In this document: piece by piece, positions 1 to 8,374 of the stretch
How positions within the stretch are numbered: the first letter of the stretch is position 1
Layout: every line of letters starts with the position of its first letter
From: Gammaproteobacteria bacterium
Lineage (GTDB): Bacteria > Pseudomonadota > Gammaproteobacteria > SZUA-229
Reading direction: 5' to 3'
Length of the DNA stretch: 64,000 bases
NCBI GenBank assembly: GCA_029882355.1
Contig: JAOUKV010000018.1
Span: 1 to 64,000 of the forward strand
Translations under genes and position numbers: made by a program
Notes under the pieces: generated by a model
What the model was told of the DNA's origin: nothing
Databases searched by the model: none
What the model saw: the letters and a program-made list of their open reading frames with translations, nothing else

Positions 1-1
1 T

Positions 2-802
2 ACCAAATTAAGTGAAGGCGTGAGCCAAACTGTTTACAACACTATTTCTATGTTTATTGGTCTGGCATTAATAGTGCTATTTGTTGCTATCTGGTTATTC
101 CAGTTGTTTCTTTTTACGCCAATGAATAAGATGTTAAATCAAATCAGGCATGTTACTGATGGTGGTGATGTCTCTCGTGATTTAAAGGTCAATGGTGTAT
201 CCGAAATTGCCATTTTGGCTGAAGAATTTAACAAGATGGTAAATAAGATTCGCTCTAGAGAAGAAGCGCTAACACGTCTCTCCGTTATTGATGAAATGAC
301 CAGATTAGCTAATCGACGTAAATTTGATGAAGTTTTAAAGAATGAGTATTTACTTGGTTGTCGATCAGGACAGTCATTGTCTATATTGATGATCGACATT
401 GATTATTTCAAACAGTTTAATGATACCTATGGTCATCTTGCGGGAGATGATTGTATTAAGAAAGTGGCTGATGCGTTAATAAGATCTGTCTATCGCCCTA
501 ATGATTTGGTGGCGCGTTATGGCGGGGAAGAGTTCACAATTATTTTACCAGATACAACTGAGAGTGGTGAGCGTGTGATAGCAGAGAAAATTATGAGTGA
601 AATAGCTAGATTGAATATCCCGCATTCTAGTTCATTGGTCGATGACAAAATTACTGTAAGTATCGGTGGGTATGCATTGGTACCATCGATACACGACGAT
701 CCCATGTTCATCGTCGCAGAAGCAGATAAATCGCTGTATCAGGCAAAGGATGCTGGTAGGAAGCGGTTTATATTGCGCAATGAATCAAAGGATGGAGTCT
801 GA
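2..802 (+). CDS. HAMP-GGDEF diguanylate cyclase, 3' part
   Basis: This is the C-terminal part of a membrane diguanylate cyclase, which makes c-di-GMP from two GTP. The reading frame is open to the window edge, so the GTG at 20 is probably internal and the N-terminal sensor region lies outside. Counting from that GTG, a membrane segment covers about residues 8-32, a HAMP linker about 33-85, and the GGDEF domain about 86-255. The active site reads GGEEF, an accepted active variant. RPND lies five residues before it and fits the RxxD inhibitory site, so product feedback inhibition is likely. The conserved DxDxFKxxND stretch is present as DIDYFKQFNDTYGH. The input signal cannot be inferred. Confidence 0.93.
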   Translation, partial: TKLSEGVSQTVYNTISMFIGLALIVLFVAIWLFQLFLFTPMNKMLNQIRHVTDGGDVSRDLKVNGVSEIAILAEEFNKMVNKIRSREEALTRLSVIDEMTRLANRRKFDEVLKNEYLLGCRSGQSLSILMIDIDYFKQFNDTYGHLAGDDCIKKVADALIRSVYRPNDLVARYGGEEFTIILPDTTESGERVIAEKIMSEIARLNIPHSSSLVDDKITVSIGGYALVPSIHDDPMFIVAEADKSLYQAKDAGRKRFILRNESKDGV

Positions 803-813
803 TTCCGTCCTTT
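787..813 (+). terminator. Hairpin over the end of the GGDEF gene, weak terminator candidate
   Basis: AAAGGATGGA (787-796) pairs with TTCCGTCCTTT bases 804-813 with one G-T wobble, giving a 10-bp stem and a 7-base loop that spans the stop codon. No T-run follows, so it is not a classical intrinsic terminator. It may stabilise the 3' end or act with Rho. Confidence 0.35.
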
Positions 814-852
814 GTGAAAAATAGAGCAAGACAATATCCCTGATTATATGGG

Positions 853-882
853 TTAGCGATGAACCATCGAATCCGTTAATAT
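853..882 (+). promoter_or_regulatory. Possible promoter of cysS
   Basis: TTAGCG (853-858), an 18-base spacer, then TAATAT (877-882), about 30 bases before the cysS ATG. The -10 is good and the -35 is poor, so support is weak. Confidence 0.3.
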
Positions 883-914
883 ACGCTGCCTAATTTCGAC
901 AATGTTGAGTCACC

Positions 915-2294
915 ATGCTGCATATATATAATACTCTTACACGTAAGAAAGAGCTTTTTACTCCCATCGAACCGGGTAAGGTGAAGATGTATGTCTGTGG
1001 CATGACGGTATACGACTTGTGTCATTTGGGGCATGCACGGGTCCTGGTGGTGTTTGATACGGTAACACGTTATATGCGCCACAGTGGTTATGATGTGAAC
1101 TACATTCGTAATATTACCGATATTGATGACAAAATTATCGCCCGTGCCAACGAAAATGGCGAAGATTTTAATGTGCTGACGAGCCGCTTTATTCAGGCTA
1201 TGCACGAGGATGCTGCTGAGTTAGGCGTCCTGCCTCCTAATAATGAACCGAAAGCAACAGCATCTATGGCTGACATTATCAGCATGGTGGAAACGCTGAT
1301 TCAGAAAGGTAATGCTTATGCCGCTGATAATGGTGATGTCTATTACGACGTTAGCTCATTTGAAAATTATGGGCAGTTGTCAGGAAAACAGATTGAAGAT
1401 TTGCGCGCCGGTGAGCGTGTCGCCGTTGATCCCAATAAAGATGATCCATTAGATTTTGTTTTGTGGAAAGCCGCCAAACCTGATGAGCCTTCATGGGATT
1501 CTCCCTGGGGTAAAGGTCGTCCCGGCTGGCACATTGAATGTTCGGCCATGTCGACATGCTGCCTGGGTAATCATTTTGATATCCACGGTGGTGGGCAGGA
1601 TCTACAGTTTCCTCATCATGAAAATGAAATTGCACAATCCGAAGCTGCCACAGGTGAGAAGTTTGTCAATTTGTGGATGCACAATGGTTTTGTACGCATC
1701 AATGATGAAAAAATGTCCAAGTCATTGGGTAACTTTTTTACCGTCCGTGAAATTTTAAAACTTTATCAGGGTGAAGAAGTTAGATATTTTGTTTTAGCTA
1801 GTCATTATCGCAGTCCGTTGAATTATTCCGACCAGCTGCTCGATACCGCACGTTCATCATTAACCCGGTTGTATAATGCTTTGCGTGGACTGGATGTGCC
1901 ATCGGTTTCAATAATGGAAGATGAAGCAGAAATCAGATTTAACAAAGCCATGGATGATGATTTTAATACTCCAGAGGCGCTCGCTGTGTTGTTTGATTTA
2001 GCCGGGCAGGTTAATCGCTTACATGAAGAAGATGCAGCAATGGCTTTGCAAAAGGCGGGTCTGCTGAAAAAGTTAGCGAATGTATTAGGCTTGCTTGAAT
2101 CCGATCCCGAAACTTATTTGCAGGGCGGTGCAGGTAAGGGTGATGTTGAGCAGATTGAGTCTTTAATTCAGCAGCGACTGGATGCGCGCGCTAACAAGGA
2201 TTGGGCTGAAGCCGATCGAATTCGGGATGAACTGGCTTCAATGAGTATTGAGCTTGAAGATAAAGATGGTCAAACGATTTGGCGTCGGGGCTAA
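915..2294 (+). CDS. cysS: Cysteinyl-tRNA synthetase
   Basis: Cytoplasmic class I aminoacyl-tRNA synthetase that charges tRNA-Cys. At 459 residues it has the usual bacterial length. The HIGH-type motif is seen in CHLGHARV near residue 36 and the KMSKS loop is exact (KMSKSLGNF) near residue 264. The zinc ligands are plausible in [10 protein letters not shown], in WHIECSAMS and in the [14 protein letters not shown] segment. The C-terminal DALR-like helical domain is complete. The gene is monocistronic as far as can be seen and converges on a minus-strand gene ten bases further on, with no clear terminator between them. Confidence 0.99.
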   Translation: MLHIYNTLTRKKELFTPIEPGKVKMYVCGMTVYDLCHLGHARVLVVFDTVTRYMRHSGYDVNYIRNITDIDDKIIARANENGEDFNVLTSRFIQAMHEDAAELGVLPPNNEPKATASMADIISMVETLIQKGNAYAADNGDVYYDVSSFENYGQLSGKQIEDLRAGERVAVDPNKDDPLDFVLWKAAKPDEPSWDSPWGKGRPGWHIECSAMSTCCLGNHFDIHGGGQDLQFPHHENEIAQSEAATGEKFVNLWMHNGFVRINDEKMSKSLGNFFTVREILKLYQGEEVRYFVLASHYRSPLNYSDQLLDTARSSLTRLYNALRGLDVPSVSIMEDEAEIRFNKAMDDDFNTPEALAVLFDLAGQVNRLHEEDAAMALQKAGLLKKLANVLGLLESDPETYLQGGAGKGDVEQIESLIQQRLDARANKDWAEADRIRDELASMSIELEDKDGQTIWRRG

Positions 2295-2303
2295 TTATCC
2301 ATA

Positions 2304-3161
2304 TTAATTGTTTTTTAGTGATGGGTTTCGTAACTCATCCCAGCTTTTCTTTTTTGGGCTCAGAGAGACTACTTCATTTTCAGTCTCTAGCTGCTCATAC
2401 AGATGGGTGATGTCATTCATCAATGTTAATAATTTATCAGCTGACATTTTTATCATTAAAGGAATGAATTCGCCGTTCTTATGATGAGAACTACGCTCAA
2501 ACATGCCAAATTCTCTTCTCGCCTTATTTAGCTTCTCGTTGATTTCTTTAGTGCTTAATGTGGATGAGCTTAGCTCAGTGAGGGCGCCTTTGAATTCGTT
2601 CAGTGCTCTTGAATAATCATTGGTGTATTCTGAGCTGGTAAATCCCCAGCTTTGCAACATGTACAAATTAGAGAGTCGTTGTGAAAGCATACGTTGGCGG
2701 CCAGAGATATTAACCAGTTCCCCTTTTTTTGTACCTGATTCATCCTGTAGCATAATGACAACACGATGAGAGGCCTTCAGTGCATCCTCTGCCAGTATTC
2801 TCAGTTCTTCGGCTTTAGATTTCTGTACAGGTTCTCTGGCTATTTTTTGTATGGGATCCCATGATTTTGTGACGCGCTGGAGTTGTTCGTTGATTTTTCC
2901 AGATTGACGATATTCTTTTAGTTCACTCAATTGCTGTTCAAATAAATCAATGGCACCCCTTAGTTGGCGCTGACTTTTCTGAGTGGTTATTTCCTGGCCA
3001 ATCTGGCTATAGGTGGCGACAATGCGTTGAGTTAACATGCGTTGGCGACCCGCTTTGTTGATTGCCGATGATATTGAATCAATTCCCGCAAAGCCATAAG
3101 TGGGTATTACTGATAGGGAAAAAAGCATTGCTATCGAAAAAAAGTGTCTAGCCATGGTCAT
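2304..3161 (-). CDS. Secreted protein with two PilJ-N-type sensor modules
   Basis: Protein of 285 residues with an N-terminal signal peptide (about residues 1-25, ending near TYGFAG) and no later membrane segment, so it should be periplasmic. Two copies of the type IV pili methyl-accepting-transducer N-terminal module (PilJ/NarX-like, PF13675 type) are visible: INKAGRQRMLTQRI near residue 34 and VNISGRQRMLSQRLSNLY near residue 150. Each is followed by long amphipathic helices. In known proteins these modules sit at the front of MCPs or histidine kinases. Here there is no kinase, HAMP or MCP domain. The ligand is unknown; in NarX the related P-box region binds nitrate. Start at 3161 or at the Met two codons later is equally possible. 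Confidence 0.8.
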   Translation of the reverse strand: MTMARHFFSIAMLFSLSVIPTYGFAGIDSISSAINKAGRQRMLTQRIVATYSQIGQEITTQKSQRQLRGAIDLFEQQLSELKEYRQSGKINEQLQRVTKSWDPIQKIAREPVQKSKAEELRILAEDALKASHRVVIMLQDESGTKKGELVNISGRQRMLSQRLSNLYMLQSWGFTSSEYTNDYSRALNEFKGALTELSSSTLSTKEINEKLNKARREFGMFERSSHHKNGEFIPLMIKMSADKLLTLMNDITHLYEQLETENEVVSLSPKKKSWDELRNPSLKNN

Positions 3162-3391
3162 GATAAAGTTCTGCAGGTTTAAAGGTCTGTAATTATAATC
3201 GTCCAGCTTTTTACGGTCATTATAAATAGCGTAAAAAGATTGTGGTCATTTTACCTTCTTCGTCCATAAGTGGACGTTGATATAGGTCAATGAGAGTAAG
3301 GTTGTCGAGTTATGTCTTCTGATGTGGATGTTAATGTTTCATCCTGTTCTTCTATTGAGTCTATTAAGAAGTAGGTATCGTAATCAATCAC

Positions 3392-3420
3392 TTGCATCTA
3401 ACGCTGGCCGGCATTAGAAT
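3392..3420 (+). promoter_or_regulatory. Sigma-70 promoter of the rpsF operon
   Basis: TTGCAT (3392-3397), 17-base spacer, TAGAAT (3415-3420), then a GC-rich discriminator (ACGCGCCC). This is the pattern of a growth-rate-controlled ribosomal protein promoter. Transcription should begin near 3427, leaving a leader of about 64 bases. Confidence 0.7.
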
Positions 3421-3447
3421 ACGCGCCCTAACACAAGACCATCCCTT

Positions 3448-3470
3448 GCTCCACCATCTTTTTGGGGGGC
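3448..3470 (+). promoter_or_regulatory. Leader hairpin before rpsF, possible autoregulatory site
   Basis: GCTCC-A-CC pairs with GGGGGGC: seven base pairs including one G-U, with a bulged A and the loop ATCTTTTT. It ends about 20 bases before the rpsF start. S6:S18 complexes are known to bind structured leaders of rpsF mRNAs in many bacteria. This hairpin has the right place, but I did not match it to the published consensus. Confidence 0.4.
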
Positions 3471-3490
3471 TATAAACCAAGAGGAATATT

Positions 3491-3940
3491 ATGCGACACT
3501 ACGAAATAGTGTTTCTGGTTCATCCTGACCAGAGCGAACAAGTTACTGCCATGATCGATCGTTATAAAGTGATGATCGAAACTAATGGCGGCAATATCCA
3601 CCGTATTGAGGATTGGGGCCGTCGTCAACTGGCTTACCCAATCAACAAAATCTACAAAGCACATTACGCTCTGATGAATATCGAGTGTGATGAAGCAACG
3701 CGTCAGGAGCTTGAGACAGCTTTCCGTTTCAATGATGCTGTTATTCGTAGCATGATCATGAAATGTGATGAAGCGTTCACAGAAATGTCTCTGTTGGCTA
3801 AAGCCAAAGCTGAAGAAGATGCTGCGCCTAAGCGTGCGCCACGTCCTGCGCCTACTGAGACACCTGCTGCTGAAGCAGCTGCCCCTGAAACACCTGCTGA
3901 ACCTGCTGCTGAAAAAAGCGCAGAAGAAGCTGCAGAGTAA
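3491..3940 (+). CDS. rpsF: 30S ribosomal protein S6
   Basis: Small-subunit protein that binds with S18 to the central domain of 16S rRNA. The first 100 residues are the conserved fold ([27 protein letters not shown]). The last 40 residues or so are a low-complexity tail rich in Ala, Pro and Glu, which makes the protein 149 residues long; E. coli S6 is 131-135. The start is fixed by a good Shine-Dalgarno (AGAGGAAT). It is the first gene of the rpsF-rpsR-DUF2232-rplI operon. Confidence 0.99.
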   Translation: MRHYEIVFLVHPDQSEQVTAMIDRYKVMIETNGGNIHRIEDWGRRQLAYPINKIYKAHYALMNIECDEATRQELETAFRFNDAVIRSMIMKCDEAFTEMSLLAKAKAEEDAAPKRAPRPAPTETPAAEAAAPETPAEPAAEKSAEEAAE

Positions 3941-3955
3941 ACGAGGAGAATTATC

Positions 3956-4183
3956 ATGTCATCATATTTTAGACGTAAGCGTTATTGTCGTTTTACTGCA
4001 GAAGGTATTACTCATGCAGATTACAAAGATCTTGAATTGCTGAAAGGTTATGTTTCAGAGAGTGGAAAGATCGTACCAGCTCGTATTACCGGTACAAAAG
4101 CAAAATATCAGCGTCAACTGACTCGTGCTATTAAACAGGCGCGTTACCTGGCTTTGTTACCTTACTCAGACAGCCACGGTTAA
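3956..4183 (+). CDS. rpsR: 30S ribosomal protein S18
   Basis: Small-subunit protein of 75 residues that dimerises with S6 on 16S rRNA. The conserved RRKRYCRF start and the [19 protein letters not shown] core are present. It begins 15 bases after rpsF behind an ACGAGGAG Shine-Dalgarno, so the two are co-translated from one mRNA. Confidence 0.99.
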   Translation: MSSYFRRKRYCRFTAEGITHADYKDLELLKGYVSESGKIVPARITGTKAKYQRQLTRAIKQARYLALLPYSDSHG

Positions 4184-4200
4184 TCTGAGTTTGTTATTGA

Positions 4201-4225
4201 TGCAATCCTCGTCAAGAGGATTGCA
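4201..4225 (+). promoter_or_regulatory. Perfect hairpin covering the Shine-Dalgarno region of the DUF2232 gene
   Basis: TGCAATCCTC (4201-4210) and GAGGATTGCA (4216-4225) are perfect 10-base inverse complements with the loop GTCAA. The 3' arm holds the only GAGG before the ATG at 4234, so the structure would hide that site. No T-run follows, so it is not a standard terminator. It could lower expression of the membrane protein relative to S6, S18 and L9. Confidence 0.6.
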
Positions 4226-4233
4226 ATGGATAG

Positions 4234-5127
4234 ATGGTATTTCTGGCTAAACTAATCCTTAAAGGCCCGAGTCAGGCAGCATTAGTAGCTGCGACACTGG
4301 CCATGTTGGGGGTTCTTTTAGTTCCAGCTATCTGGTTAAGCGCTTCAGCGATTGCTTTAGTGGCTCTGGTAAAAGATGGACGGCAAGCACTGCAGGTAGT
4401 GGCAGTGACGACGGTTGGCACGATGATATTTGCCAGCCTGATCTTTGCTTCTCCATCCATGGTTATTTACTTCCTGTTGGTGGCCTGGCTACCGGCATGG
4501 ATTGCGGCATCGGTATTACGTACTGTTTCGCTAGCAGCGAGTTTGCAGGTTATTGCGGGACTTTGCGTTGTAGCGATCATTGGTGTTTATACCTTTTTCC
4601 CTGAAATGGGAGAGACATGGCGCGAGCCGCTAGATGTGCTGGTTCAGCAATTACTGGAGCAGTCGCAAGGCCAGCTCAGTTTGCAGGACTTGCAAGGGGT
4701 GCAGGAGATGGTGATCAGAATGATCCCCGGATTTTTGGCCTTTAGTGTTTTGTTTGGCACCATAATGAGCTTGTTATTGGCTCGCTGGTGGCAGTCGGTA
4801 ATACTGAATCCGGGTGGTTTCGCTCAGGAATTTCAGGCACTGAACCTGGGCAGAACCACAGCAATGGCTGCAATTGTTGTAATTGTTGCTGTAGCGTTAG
4901 CAGGCTCAGAATTATGGTATGCCATGTTATTGGTTGTTTTGGCATTGTATACAACGCAGGGTATGTCGATATTACATGCCGTGTTTAAGGCGCGTCAGCT
5001 GAACAAAGCCTGGCTGTACCTGATTTATCTGGTGATGTTTTTTTCACCAGAAGTGGCGGCAATGCTGATTCTTGTTGGAATCGCAGATGCCTGGGTTGAT
5101 TTTAGAGGGCGATTGATTACAGCGTAA
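4234..5127 (+). CDS. DUF2232 (YybS-like) membrane protein
   Basis: Integral membrane protein of 297 residues with roughly eight hydrophobic segments and short loops, matching the DUF2232/YybS family. Members often sit between rpsR and rplI in gammaproteobacteria and near the same genes in Firmicutes. No biochemical function is established. The overall pattern resembles small S-component-like membrane proteins, but that is only analogy. The longest soluble stretch (about residues 125-160) is amphipathic. It is the third gene of the ribosomal operon and its start sits behind a hairpin that may reduce translation. Confidence 0.82.
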   Translation: MVFLAKLILKGPSQAALVAATLAMLGVLLVPAIWLSASAIALVALVKDGRQALQVVAVTTVGTMIFASLIFASPSMVIYFLLVAWLPAWIAASVLRTVSLAASLQVIAGLCVVAIIGVYTFFPEMGETWREPLDVLVQQLLEQSQGQLSLQDLQGVQEMVIRMIPGFLAFSVLFGTIMSLLLARWWQSVILNPGGFAQEFQALNLGRTTAMAAIVVIVAVALAGSELWYAMLLVVLALYTTQGMSILHAVFKARQLNKAWLYLIYLVMFFSPEVAAMLILVGIADAWVDFRGRLITA

Positions 5128-5160
5128 TCGTCGCTCGATTTACTATAGAGGTTTTGAACG

Positions 5161-5613
5161 ATGGAAGTCATTCTGGTTGAAAAAATTGATCGTCTGGGTG
5201 GATTAGGCGATTTGGTTAATGTGAAATCTGGTTTTGCTCGTAACTACCTTTTGCCAACAGGCAAAGCCAAGGTAGCAACTGCAGCAAATATCGCTGAAAT
5301 TGAAGCAAGTCGTGCTGAGCTTGAAAAAGCCGCTGCTGCATCACTAAAAGCTGCTGAAGCTAAACGTGATCAATTGGCTGCACTTGAAGTGAGCATTACT
5401 TCCAAGTCTGGTACTGAAGGTAAATTGTTCGGTTCAGTTGGTAACGCTGATATCGCTGATGCGGTAACTGCAGCTGGTGTTGAAGTAGCTAAGCGTGATG
5501 TACGTCTTCCAGACGGTCCATTACGTCTTGCTGGTGAATACGAGATCACATTGCATTTACACGCAGATGTAGATGCCGTGGTTAAGGTAATCATTATTGG
5601 CGAAGAAGACTAA
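5161..5613 (+). CDS. rplI: 50S ribosomal protein L9
   Basis: Large-subunit protein that binds 23S rRNA near the L1 stalk. It has 150 residues, as usual. The N-terminal rRNA-binding domain ([32 protein letters not shown]), a long central helix rich in Ala and Glu (about residues 40-75) and the C-terminal domain with GKLFGSV are all present. Shine-Dalgarno AGAGG lies eight bases before the ATG. It is the last gene before the operon terminator. Confidence 0.99.
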   Translation: MEVILVEKIDRLGGLGDLVNVKSGFARNYLLPTGKAKVATAANIAEIEASRAELEKAAAASLKAAEAKRDQLAALEVSITSKSGTEGKLFGSVGNADIADAVTAAGVEVAKRDVRLPDGPLRLAGEYEITLHLHADVDAVVKVIIIGEED

Positions 5614-5714
5614 AAAGTTCTCCTTTAAATAGAATTTTTTGCGAGTTTTTCAGTTGTCTGTATAGTTCGTGTGTAAAAGTCTTTATTTAGAAGTTACTTT
5701 GTCTTGTTTGTAAG

Positions 5715-5749
5715 AAAAGGCTCGCCAAATGGTGGGCCTTTTCTTTTTT
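5715..5749 (+). terminator. Intrinsic terminator of the rpsF-rplI operon
   Basis: AAAAGGCTCGCC pairs with GGTGGGCCTTTT (two G-U pairs, loop AAAT) and is followed by CTTTTTT. It separates rplI from dnaB. Confidence 0.9.
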
Positions 5750-5778
5750 AATCTTACAGAATATGGCACTATTAGCGC

Positions 5779-7170
5779 ATGTCCGATACCGTTTCATTTC
5801 CCACTTCCGTCCGTACCGATAATTTGAAGCTGCCACCTCATTCGATTGAGGCGGAACAGGCGGTTCTTGGTGGTTTATTGCTCGATAATCGTGCCTGGGA
5901 AAAAATTGCTGACCGCATCAATGAAAAGGATTTTTATCGTCACGATCATCGCCTGATTTTTAGAGCCATAGGTTCGCTGGAAAGTAAAACGCAGCCCTTT
6001 GATGTAGTTACGCTCTCAGAATCGTTGGCCTATAACAAAGAACTTGAAGAGGTCGGTGGTCTGGCTTATCTGGGGCGTTTAGCTAAAGATACGCCCAGTG
6101 CGGCGAATATTGTCGCCTATGCGGATATCGTGCGCGAGCGTTCAGTGTTGCGTCAGCTGATTGGTGTCGGTACCGATATTGCTGAAAGTGGCTATCGACC
6201 AGAGGGTCGGGGAACGACCGAATTACTCGAAACAGCGGAGAAGAATGTCTTTGCCATTGCCGAGCAGAAAGTACGTGGTCAAACTGGCGTTAGAGCCATC
6301 AGTCAGGTGCTGTCTAAAACCGTCGAGCAAATTGATCATTTATTTGAAACCAAGGGAGCCGTTTCGGGTGTTGCCACAGGTTTTACCGATCTGGATAAGA
6401 TGACCACGGGTTTTCAGCCTGGTGATCTGGTGATTGTGGCCGGTCGTCCTGCCATGGGAAAAACGACCTTTGCCATGAACGTGGCTGAAACCGCGGCTAT
6501 ATCTGGTGGCCTGCCGGTTGTGGTATTCAGTATGGAGATGCCCGGTGAGCAATTGGCGATGCGTCTGATTTCATCTCTGGGGCGTATCGATCAGCATCAT
6601 ATCCGCACCGGTGAACTGACCGATGAAGATTGGCCGCGTATTACCTCGTCAATTTCAATGCTCTCTGAAACCAAGTTATTTATTGATGACACACCGGCGA
6701 TGTCACCCAGTGAGGTGCGTGCCAGAGCTCGACGTATCAAACGTGAGCACGGTCTAGGCCTAATAGTGATTGATTATCTTCAGTTGATGCAGGTTGCCGG
6801 TGGTAGTGAAAACAGGGCAACAGAAATTTCTGAGATTTCACGTGGTTTGAAGGCTTTAGCTAAAGAGCTGGGTATTCCAGTCATTGCATTGTCTCAGCTC
6901 AATCGTGGCCTTGAGCAACGCACGGATAAACGCCCCATCATGTCAGACTTACGTGAATCGGGTGCGATCGAGCAGGATGCGGATATTATTCTGTTCGTCT
7001 ATCGAGATGAAGTTTACGATGAAAATAGTGAGTATAAAGGTACAGCAGAAATCATTATCGGCAAGCAACGTAATGGCCCTATCGGTAAGGTGCGCTTAAC
7101 CTTCCACGGCAAGTACACGCGTTTTGATAACTTCACGCCCGACATGTATAACAATGATGGTTTTGAATAG
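5779..7170 (+). CDS. dnaB: Replicative DNA helicase DnaB
   Basis: Hexameric 5'-3' helicase of the replication fork, 463 residues, full length. The N-terminal DnaG-binding domain (about 20-125, LPPHSIEAEQAVLGGLL) leads to the RecA-like domain with Walker A GRPAMGKTTFAMN near 228 and Walker B IVIDYLQLM near 334. The arginine-finger segment is in the C-terminal part (GKQRNGPIG). No intein interrupts it. It follows the rplI terminator and precedes alr by three bases, the common gammaproteobacterial order. Confidence 0.99.
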   Translation: MSDTVSFPTSVRTDNLKLPPHSIEAEQAVLGGLLLDNRAWEKIADRINEKDFYRHDHRLIFRAIGSLESKTQPFDVVTLSESLAYNKELEEVGGLAYLGRLAKDTPSAANIVAYADIVRERSVLRQLIGVGTDIAESGYRPEGRGTTELLETAEKNVFAIAEQKVRGQTGVRAISQVLSKTVEQIDHLFETKGAVSGVATGFTDLDKMTTGFQPGDLVIVAGRPAMGKTTFAMNVAETAAISGGLPVVVFSMEMPGEQLAMRLISSLGRIDQHHIRTGELTDEDWPRITSSISMLSETKLFIDDTPAMSPSEVRARARRIKREHGLGLIVIDYLQLMQVAGGSENRATEISEISRGLKALAKELGIPVIALSQLNRGLEQRTDKRPIMSDLRESGAIEQDADIILFVYRDEVYDENSEYKGTAEIIIGKQRNGPIGKVRLTFHGKYTRFDNFTPDMYNNDGFE

Positions 7171-7173
7171 GCA

Positions 7174-8262
7174 TTGATGCCGATCATGTCTGCGAAGATG
7201 ACGCATACAAGAATTGCACAAGTTAGTATCGATGCCGAAGCACTTCGGCATAATCTCCAACGTGTTAAAAGCTTTTCGCCTGATAGCAAAGTGATAGCGG
7301 TGATCAAGGCGAATGCTTATGGTCATGGCGTACAAACAGCCGCTGAGGCCTTATCTGAAGCCGATGCTTTCGCTCTAGCGACCCCCAATGAAGCAATCAG
7401 CTTACGCCAGTCTGGCGTTTCCAGGCCATTGATGGTGTTGCAAGGCTTTTCCAGTATTGAAGAACTGAAGGCTCTAGCTGATCTTGATATCCAGGTGGTG
7501 GTTCATCATTCTGGGCAGATCGATTTATTGGAACAATGTTCCGATGTGAAACTCGACATCTGGTTAAAGGTTGATACTGGTATGCATCGCCTAGGTTTGC
7601 CTATAGAAATGGCAGAATCTTCGTATCAGCGTTTGCAGGACTGTGAGTCAGTGGGGCAGATTCGAGTTATGAGTCACTTTGCCAACGCCGATGAAATCGG
7701 TCATCCGATGAATTCCGAGCAACTGTTAGCATTTAGCGGTGCTTTGGGTATGACTGGGCGGGCGGAAGCCAGTATGGCTAATTCAGCCGCTTTGATATCA
7801 ATGCCTGAGAGCCGCATGCAATGGGTGAGACCGGGGATTATGCTGTATGGCTCTTCACCACTGAAAGACAAATCTGCCAATGAACTGGATTTGCAGCCAG
7901 TAATGCAGTTTGAATCGAAGCTGTTAGCGGTGCAGCAACTCAAACAGGGTGATGTTATCGGTTATGGCAGTACCTGGCGGTGTCCTGAAGATATGAAGGT
8001 CGGCGTGGTTGCCGCTGGGTACGCTGACGGTTATCCGCGTCATGCCGGTTCAGGCACGCCTGTTTGGCTTAATGATGTATTATGTCCATTGTTAGGGCGT
8101 GTCTCGATGGACAGTATTTGCATTGATTTGCGAAAAGCAGAAGCAAATATTAATGATAGAGTGGTGCTTTGGGGTAAAGAACTATCGGTGGATGTGGTGG
8201 CGGAGTATGCAAATACAATTAGCTATGAACTCCTGTGTCGTGCAGGGGCATCTCTAAGCTAA
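7174..8262 (+). CDS. alr: Alanine racemase
   Basis: PLP enzyme that interconverts L- and D-alanine for peptidoglycan. It has 362 residues. The PLP lysine lies in VIKANAYGHG near residue 44, and the second catalytic Tyr region is present in GRVSMDSICIDL near residue 308. GYADGYPRH is also conserved. The ATG at 7174 or the one three codons later could be the start. It is almost certainly co-transcribed with dnaB. Confidence 0.98.
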   Translation: MMPIMSAKMTHTRIAQVSIDAEALRHNLQRVKSFSPDSKVIAVIKANAYGHGVQTAAEALSEADAFALATPNEAISLRQSGVSRPLMVLQGFSSIEELKALADLDIQVVVHHSGQIDLLEQCSDVKLDIWLKVDTGMHRLGLPIEMAESSYQRLQDCESVGQIRVMSHFANADEIGHPMNSEQLLAFSGALGMTGRAEASMANSAALISMPESRMQWVRPGIMLYGSSPLKDKSANELDLQPVMQFESKLLAVQQLKQGDVIGYGSTWRCPEDMKVGVVAAGYADGYPRHAGSGTPVWLNDVLCPLLGRVSMDSICIDLRKAEANINDRVVLWGKELSVDVVAEYANTISYELLCRAGASLS

Positions 8263-8274
8263 AAATTACCATAG

Positions 8275-8302
8275 TTGCAGTAGGCGTTATAGTTTGTATA
8301 AG
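8275..8302 (+). promoter_or_regulatory. Probable promoter of the BamB-like lipoprotein gene
   Basis: TTGCAG (8275-8280), 16-base spacer, TATAAG (8297-8302). It begins a dozen bases after alr and about 70 bases before the lipoprotein start. Confidence 0.5.
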
Positions 8303-8374
8303 ATGTGCCTATTCAAGTTAGATAAAATTATTTTTAAGTGATACGTCTTAGTGCGTATTTTTATGGAGCAGAAA

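Larger units (their letters stand above)
3162..3490. other. Intergenic region between PilJ-N gene and rpsF
   Basis: Divergent control region of 329 bases. It holds a 6-bp perfect inverted repeat (CGTCCA-TAAG-TGGACG, 3261-3276), a strong sigma-70 promoter and a leader hairpin for rpsF, listed separately. No coding sequence is seen. Confidence 0.7.

Noticed and set aside
1351-1635. Open frames opposite or overlapping cysS and other long genes
   Set aside because: No ribosome-binding site, no domain, and they lie wholly within well-identified genes.
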